Positions 57,270-64,000 of a DNA stretch of 64,000 nt are shown here, in pieces. How positions within the stretch are numbered: the stretch's first letter is position 1; every line of letters starts with the position of its first letter. The translations under genes were made by a program, and so were the position numbers. This stretch comes from Brienomyrus brachyistius (Eukaryota > Chordata > Actinopteri > Osteoglossiformes > Mormyridae): NCBI RefSeq assembly GCF_023856365.1, contig NC_064542.1, positions 8,115,363 through 8,179,362 of the forward strand. The letters run 5' to 3'. The notes beneath the pieces are model-generated. The model saw only the letters and a program-made list of their open reading frames with translations, had not been told where the DNA came from and ran no database searches.

Positions 57270-60210
57270 TGATTGTTATGTGGCAGTTCTTGCACAGTTT
57301 CCTAGGTCCTGAAGCACACAATAGAATTGTTTTCCTTTAAAAATTACTGGTTTGATGTACCATGTCTATGACAATTAATCCCCCAGAATCACAAAGGGCT
57401 TGCATAACAGTACAGTCTTTATTCCAGGAGTCTTATTATAAACAGGGTTTTATAGTGGGTGCTTAACACAAAACACTAGTGAATGTGAAGCTAGCTGATA
57501 CCTAAGATTGCAATAATTGCTGTTTGCGTTTATGCAGTTATATAATTGGTGTCTGCAAATATATTTTCTTAATCTTTTAGGAATCATTTAGATTTTTCTC
57601 ACAGTTTAAACACGTTTTAAAACCTTAAATTATATTATATTCCTCTCACAAGTGAGATAAACAGCAGACATAAACAATATAGAAACTAAACAAAAGTTGG
57701 CCACAGTCATGTGACCTTATCTGTTCACATCTTGCATTATCAGGCAGATAATTCAGCATGTTCATGGTCTATTTCAGTCCATTAACAGGTTGATTTATTA
57801 TTTTTCTCAACAAAACCCAGTCACATGACTTTCAAAGCCTCCTCGGTTACATGTTTGCTAAATAAAAACAGCAAAGTGTGTTCAGTGTAGATGGTAAAAG
57901 CACTCTGTGTGGTCCATACCCTGAATGTTTACTTTATGAGTTGCTTTAAACAGCAGGTATTAAACTGAACAATTATCTGCTGTCATAAAGCTGGGATTTT
58001 ATGCCATTCACCTCAGCCTCCGCAAATTGGCTAAACGACTTGGTGGAACACTAAAATGAGAGAGAAAATGGGAAAAAAGAGTAGAATGTGCATAAAAATG
58101 TCGTCTGGTTAATATTATGAGAGAGTATTTCCTTGTCATTTTGCATATAACACGTTATGTATTTTTTTAAGTACACAACAGGTTAGTAAGATCTGATGTA
58201 GATGATATGTCCGGGCTTACTGTAATCCAAACCCTAACCTTGTGTGTAGGTGAACACCTAAAAGGCCAAAATGAAGAATGTGTTGTGAGACACAGAGTTA
58301 AAGCAGTTATGACTGTAATTACTGACTTATGACATATACAGACGGGATAGCCAGAGGAATACAGCTAACTTTGCCAAGCCTCCATACTAGAAAGACGCTA
58401 ATTATAATATTATGAGTGATGGAAATGGTTTTCCAGGATCCAGAAGTGAAAACAAAGTTTCAGTAAAATCTGACATAGTGTCAAGAAGAAAAAGATAGAT
58501 AATTTAAACGCTTTACTGCACTGATGTTGAGGGTGTTAGAGGCTCCCATCTCAGAGTGTGCATTATACTGTCGGGGCACCGTGTCTGCGGGTTCCACTAA
58601 CTGCGGACTGACAATTTTCTGGAACAAATGTCCAGAAAGTTCCAACAAACAAAGCGTGAAGTTGCCGCGCACCGAGCGCTACGCTGAACATTTTATTCTG
58701 GTCGGCTGTCATGTTTTGTGGACAGGTTTCTTTCCGCTGCCGGCGTTCCGGTTTGGCGTGTTGGGCAGGTGCTCTCCTTTCCCGTTTACCTGTACTGCTT
58801 TATTGTGCTGGTAACGAAGGACGCTGGTGAAAATTCAGTAAATGATCCCAAGTGCGTAGAGTGAATGCAGAAAAAAACGATTTTTGTGCATTATTAATGT
58901 AGTTGCTGTATTTCCCCTGTTATTTGTGCTGCATCAGCAGTTGTAAGTAATCTAGAGATGATGTGAAGTATACAGGAGAAGCTGCGTAGGTTATATGCAA
59001 ATATTCCACCATTTCTTATAGGGGACTTGAGCATCAGGGGATTTTAGGGTCCTGGAACAAACCGCCACGGATTCGGAGGGCCGACTGTATAATGGACTTA
59101 TACTTGGTGCATGATGTTTGGTTAAATTCAGATTTAACAAGGTTTTATTAATGAAACAGCACTCATAGACTCTAAATCATGCAGGTCCCTGAAATGTGGA
59201 GTGTGTGGATGAGAAAGCGAACTAACCACGCCGAGTCTGGCTGGCAGCCATGCAGCGGGATCGTCTGATAGGTCCAGGGTTTCTTCAGCCGTTAGGACTA
59301 AACATAACAAGCCACATTCCACATGGTCAGCAGTCCCTTGCTCACTTGTACTCTCCTCATCCAAGGTCTAATTCAGAACTCACTCCTCTTGTTACTCCAT
59401 AAGCAACCTTCATCTAACCCTCATCTAACAGTTACTCATCATATGTTAAATAAACTCTGGGCACTAGTATGAGCTGCCTGGCAGTCTTAGCCTGGAGTGG
59501 GTGCACATTTATTTAGTCTTATTGTGGTTAGACTGACGTATCAAAAGGGATTTTAGTGCTAGTGTTATACTGAAGCTGACACTTTCTTCTGGAAGCATTT
59601 CTATTTGATATGTTGTAAGTGTTGATATTTTTGCTACCTTTGCATAACTAACCAATAGAAATGGTCATTTCTGTCAGGAAACAGGAAATACACTCTGTAC
59701 TCCTGATTATACCTACTTCTATGTTGCTACTTTTTCAAGTCATTGTCTGTCATCGTACTTCTGCTAAGCAGGCAAGCTTCCAGTTAGGAAGTTTGCTAAG
59801 GAGGGTCAATCTCTTTCCAGCTAGAGATGGCCACAATTTATAACAGGGTAAAGAGAATAACAGCGATATTAATAAACTAAGACAATTGTTATAACAGCTT
59901 GGGTTGGGGATTTAATCTGTACTTCCTAATGAAGATGGTATGGACAAAATAACAGAAAAAACACTGGAAAAGACAACTTTTAAGTAACTAAAATAGCATT
60001 TACAGAGTCATATTAGGGTTTGACGATTATATGTGTATTGATAAAAAAATGCAAAAGTATTAAATGTCTGGGAGGTCAGTTTAAAAAATGATAACAGTAT
60101 ATTCCAAACATGACACACGACATTAGCAACGTGGAACAGTGACTGCAAGACAGGGATAGACAGATTTAGCAGTTGAGCTACTAAACACCGTGAACATATG
60201 ACTTCAAAAA
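57270..60210. other. Intergenic, no gene seen
   Basis: Includes a region at about 58,500-59,090 ending CGGAGGGCCGACTGTATA, a phrase typical of DNA-transposon ends. A 76-aa minus-strand frame at 59,134-59,364 could be an exon but has no supporting structure. Confidence 0.4.
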
Positions 60211-61100
60211 TCACCACAAAACTGAATCAGCATCTTTATTATCCAGTCTAACCAAAACATTGTAAGCTTTAGCCAACGCACAGGTCATGGTGTGAGGCAC
60301 ATAAAACTCGAACGAGCAATGTAGAAAGTAATCTTTTATCCTTCTCTCTACATCCGGTTTATATTTCAGGAAGGATGCCTTCGAACCACCATGAATGAAT
60401 GTATGCGCAGCCATCTTGTGAGAGAATTTATATGCAATGCTTCCTCTGCATGGTTGCATAACACCCAGGATCTGGGGCAACCTAGGGGGTAAATACTATG
60501 TACTTACAATGATAATGCCACCATATACACTGTCAGACATGAATGTCTTTAAACTGCGTATTGAGATGGATGGATGGAATTTAACTGCGAAGCACACTGT
60601 GAAGCTTGATATGTCTGCAGCTAAAATAAATTGTTCAGAATTAGCACCTACAAACTGCCAACAAACAGTCATATTATGCATATTGGAAATACATAACTGA
60701 GCTGATTTTGAGGTAAAACGTGGTCTGGTAAAGTAATTTCTTTAGCATTAACTGATGCTCTCGGTTAGATCTGTTTAGGCTAATAATAGGCATTACACTG
60801 CATAATCCCGTGACTTTCCAATTGCAGGCACATGGTAAGACATTTACATGGTAATGTCTGTAAGGATGTGGTATATGGTTCCAGCTTTAATCTGATGTTC
60901 TCACACAGGAGTGGATGGTTATGATCAGAGAAAGGAAATTCACGAAGCTGCACATCATCAAGAGGACGTGGCGAAGTGAACGTGCTGCGGAAGGTCGGGT
61001 CATCGTGGCCAATATCGCTCTGCTTTTGTGTTTTAAACTCAGGGAATATGAACTGCCTGCCTTCCCACCCATATTCATAATCGCCTGGAAAAGTCTCCAT
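60211..61100 (-). CDS. Candidate three-exon gene, unrecognised 166-aa protein
   Basis: Exons (minus strand): 60907-61100, 60508-60553, 60211-60471. Lengths 194, 46 and 261 sum to 501 bp, or 167 codons including the TGA. Phases match at both joins (2, then 0). The ATG sits in ATCTCATGG with an in-frame stop a few codons upstream. The protein starts METFPGDYEYGWEGRQFIFP, runs through DIGHDDPTFRSTFTSPRPLD and DHNHPLLLKTFMSDSVYGG, and ends with LAKAYNVLVRLDNKDADSVLW. No signal peptide, membrane helix or known domain is seen. Acceptors TACGCAG and TTGCCCCAG and donor GTAAGT are good; donor GTGTGA is moderate. Further 5' exons are possible: a CTCAG-to-GTAAAC exon-like segment lies at about 61,998-62,040. 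A decayed or chance frame cannot be excluded. Confidence 0.45.
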
Positions 61101-62430
61101 GAGATATTGTTTCTCAAAACGTAACCATCAAAGACCTAAAGAAAACAGTGCCTGGATGGATGGACTCTTGTATTTCAGAAAATTATGGTTTGGCTATCCG
61201 TCGTCTTTTACATCTGAGTGAACTTGTGCTCTGACATGTTTATGTCAATACAGATGAAAAAGCTGACTGTGACAGCCACATTTTGAGCATGTCTAAACGT
61301 AAACGTGAGGGCTCTCCCCAGCTTGGACTACACTCTTTAATTTTTGCGTTCTAATGGGTTGTTCATTCATCTCCCTAACTTAGCAGGGGGAAAAAAAAAC
61401 GTTTTATCCAGCAGAAATCTGGGACGTGCTTCTGAGCGAGTTCATGGGCAGCAAAGATGTGTCTTAAATGCTACGTATAACGGTCATCATCAAGCTGTCT
61501 CTTGAGGAATACTTCAAACGTAGCCCTGATGGTATACTGGCCCAACCGCAGGTTACCCCACACCCCAAAGCAGAACCCCTCACACAAACACAGACCTCAG
61601 AGAAAATGTGTGCCACATTTAAAATGACAGAGTTCCCCTCTCAGACCAAGAAAGCGTTACACATGTTATTTTCTCCCGACTTTCAACCTTAATAAAATAT
61701 TTAAGTATCCTACAATCTATTTATAAATGAGCCTTCAAATTGTTACATAGTTAACTAATATGTTAACTTAGCAAGACTATTGAAAGTGGTTTTAATGACA
61801 GCAGAATCGCTAATGCATGGATTACATGGTTCTGATTAAGAAATATTTTTGCGACGCATATGACGCAGACAATGTATGTTTATAGTGTATATGCGCTTGG
61901 CATTATTGACATTTTTCTTCTTTTACAGCGGTATTTCCTTTTGTACATGACCAGAAGCAGACGGCTTGCAGAGCTATGTCTGTCTGGCTGTTTACCTTCA
62001 CTGGCTGGTATGGGCTGTAGCTCTGATGTCTGTTGTGGCTGAGGGACAAGTTTTTGTGAAGAATCGGAAACAAACACAACTGCTAGCTTCAGAGATGTTA
62101 TACAGGGAGCTTCAAATTTTGTAATTTATGCTGTCGCAAATACATCCAATTCTGTATTGCTTGCGATATCTGTACTGTTCGCTAAAGTGTTTCGATTTGT
62201 AAAACAGACAGCCATTTCTGTGATTCCTTTTCTGCCCCCTTATTGGCGCCATCTGGTCCCGAGCTCAGAGGTCGTGGTGGTCATGGCACATCTGGCTCCA
62301 AACTATCTAGACCATCTAGAAAGAGGCTTAGACTTGGAAAAATTTGCAGCCTCCCTTCCCAGTTTACTCTCCGTAGTATTTGCAGCTTAGCTACACATAA
62401 AATGTACAAGCAGTGATCAAGATTTGGTAA
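61101..62430. other. No firm gene; possible upstream exon near 62,000
   Basis: A minus-strand exon-like segment, CCCTCAG|...GTGAAG|GTAAAC, lies at about 61,998-62,040, with an open reading PQQTSELQPIPASE around it. Otherwise AT-rich DNA with no recognised feature. Confidence 0.25.
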
Positions 62431-62535
62431 CGCTTTACGTTAACTGTACCTTCGCAATGCATTCATTATACATTCATAGAACATTCAGTGCACATTCATA
62501 ACACTTTCATTATGCATCCGTAGAACATTCATGAG
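62430..62535. repeat. Dispersed repeat (CATTCATAGAACATTC type)
   Basis: GGTAACGCTTTACGTTAACT followed by imperfect ACATTCATA units. It looks like one end of a common fish MITE. Confidence 0.4.
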
Positions 62536-62579
62536 CAGCATGTAAGTATATCTTAACCAGGGGTGCTGTAAGGGGGGTG

Positions 62580-62880
62580 GGGGCCTCTGTCACGATCGGT
62601 GAGCGCGGGTAAAGCGCAGGCAGGCAGAAAGCAGACAAGGATCCACAAATCGGGCTAAACTGGGGGTTTAATAAGGACGGGCAGGACGGGACAAAAGCAC
62701 GAACATCGACTTAACATCAATGACGGACCGGGCAAACAGGTAAGACCAGGACTTAAATAAGACATGACTAATCAAAATAAGCAGACACAGATGGAGACGA
62801 TCAGGGAAGAACACGTGGGAAACCAGGGGGCGTGGCACACATGAGGAGCGGACGAGCCGGGCATCACAGCCACTTACTGA
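62580..62880. repeat. Dispersed GC-rich repeat
   Basis: GTCACGATCGGTGAGCGCGG, GGGGTTTAATAAGGACGGGC and CCAGGGGGCGTGGCACACAT are phrasings seen repeatedly in fish genomes. Not matched to a named family. Confidence 0.4.
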
Positions 62881-63217
62881 TAGCATAATTGGATTGGTCT
62901 GGGTTGGGGGCCCAACATGATATGCTTTCACGGGGCCCAAAATCTCTAGCAGCATACCTGACCTTAACATCCTAACATAGCCTAACATGTTACATTATGA
63001 CACTGGATATTTTAGGCAATTGGTTGGTCAATTGTAAACCTCACCATCAACGTTGGGGAGTTGCTAACTACAATTAGCAATGCTACTAACTTAACTCCTT
63101 TTTTCAGTAGATTATGAGTAGCACAGATAATTTTTAAACACTGTAGTTTTTCCAGTAACTATTTTTCTATAAATAGCAACGTAGCGTGGCAAAACGCTGC
63201 ATCGTAAAAAAATGCTA

Positions 63218-63592
63218 CTTACAACCTATGTGACTTATGACTGATGGACTTTAGAACCGTTGCGAGACCGCAGATATGTGGCCACGACTGGGCCGCGCCT
63301 GGCATCACAAGTGCTGCCCCGTGAGCATCTCAGGCTACTGTTCGTACCGCTCAGGATAGAATACATGCGTATCTGTTTGTGTAACAATAATAAACTAAGA
63401 CAATGGTTATAACAATAATGAACTAAGAATACTGTAATAAAAAGTTAAAAACACCAAAGAATATGACATAAAGATGATATAATACAGTGCAATATACATA
63501 TGATCATTTTTGCATATAAAATAAAACGCCGACTTATGACCAAATCAATTTACGACCGGTCAGTTGGAACAGATTGCGGTTGTAAGTTGAAT
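63218..63592. mobile_element. Degenerate inverted-repeat element
   Basis: ACTTACAACCTATGTGACTT on the left and CGGTTGTAAGTTGAATTTTG on the right are weakly inverted. Non-coding interior with a TAATAAACTAAGA motif occurring twice. Confidence 0.3.
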
Positions 63593-64000
63593 TTTGTTCT
63601 ATAATGACTTTCTGATTAATAATTAGGTAACGACCTGTATTGTTTTTCTCTCTTAACAAAGATGAGTATTTTAAGCTACCTGGTGTTTCTAATTGGTGTT
63701 TTTTTTGCTTGAATACTCTGAGGATTGATGTTAAAGGGTTGAAATATACTTAACGGTAAGCAATATTTTAGACACTTTCCCTTTAAATGCATAGGAGTGC
63801 TTTGGTTCGTGGACAGGTTAGCCTATCAGAATCTCTTTTTTTGTTGTTGTTGTAACCCTTCCAATTGTGTAGCCTCTTGGCTCGCAACAAATAAAGAAAC
63901 TTTTTTGAAACCTTATTGTGATTTGACATTGTGTCGTTAAAAAATATAGATTTTTATTTCAACTTTTAACATCATCTTTCACTGTTTTTAATTAATTTGC

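Noticed and set aside
59134..59364. 76-aa minus-strand frame as an exon of the 60.2-61.1 kb gene
   Set aside because: It lies downstream of that gene's stop codon and has no matching acceptor or phase that I can defend.

Overview
This is vertebrate genomic DNA, almost certainly from a ray-finned (probably teleost) fish. The genes are split by spliceosomal introns. The intergenic DNA and introns carry fish-type repeats: a tRNA-derived SINE in many copies, Tc1/mariner remnants, LINE 3' ends, fold-back MITEs and minisatellites. I rebuilt two complete protein-coding genes and one probable small gene by joining exons at splice sites with matching phases. All three lie on the minus strand.

Left part (about 1-13,680): a 10-exon ARID gene of the ARID5B/ARID6 group, predicted 828 aa, transcribed from about 13.6 kb down to 1.17 kb. 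It has an ARID5B-like N-terminal BAH-type region (exons 2-4), an AT-hook, the ARID DNA-binding domain spread over exons 6-9, a second AT-hook, and a long low-complexity C-terminal exon. Its introns hold at least three DNA-transposon MITEs.

Middle (about 13,700-36,300): a gene-poor spacer. It holds a LINE 3' fragment near 16.0 kb, a Tc1 remnant near 16.7 kb, SINE copies, two adjacent MITEs near 21.3-22.0 kb (one containing a 12-bp minisatellite), a 1.1-kb minisatellite of mixed 21- and 26-bp units at 25.15-26.25 kb, a 42-bp tandem repeat at 31.2 kb and a second LINE tail at 32.1-32.4 kb.

Right-centre (about 36,300-50,600): fgfr4, fibroblast growth factor receptor 4. The 22 coding exons sum to 3,129 bp with every phase matching, giving a predicted 1,042-aa receptor tyrosine kinase. 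The main discovery is at its N-terminus. Between the signal-peptide exon and the usual D1 exon lie two additional, intact two-exon Ig modules, both copies of the D3 exon pair, plus a 45-bp linker exon. The gene model therefore encodes five Ig domains instead of the canonical three.

Right end (about 50,600-64,000): mostly repeats, including a Tc1-like remnant containing a long fold-back at 55.1-55.8 kb. A three-exon minus-strand gene candidate at 60,211-61,100 encodes a 166-aa protein that I do not recognise.

The two recognised genes act in different layers: Fgfr4 is a cell-surface FGF receptor and the ARID protein a nuclear chromatin/DNA-binding factor. Nothing in the sequence links their regulation. 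All assignments are from reading the sequence and from knowledge of the families; no alignment or database search was run.
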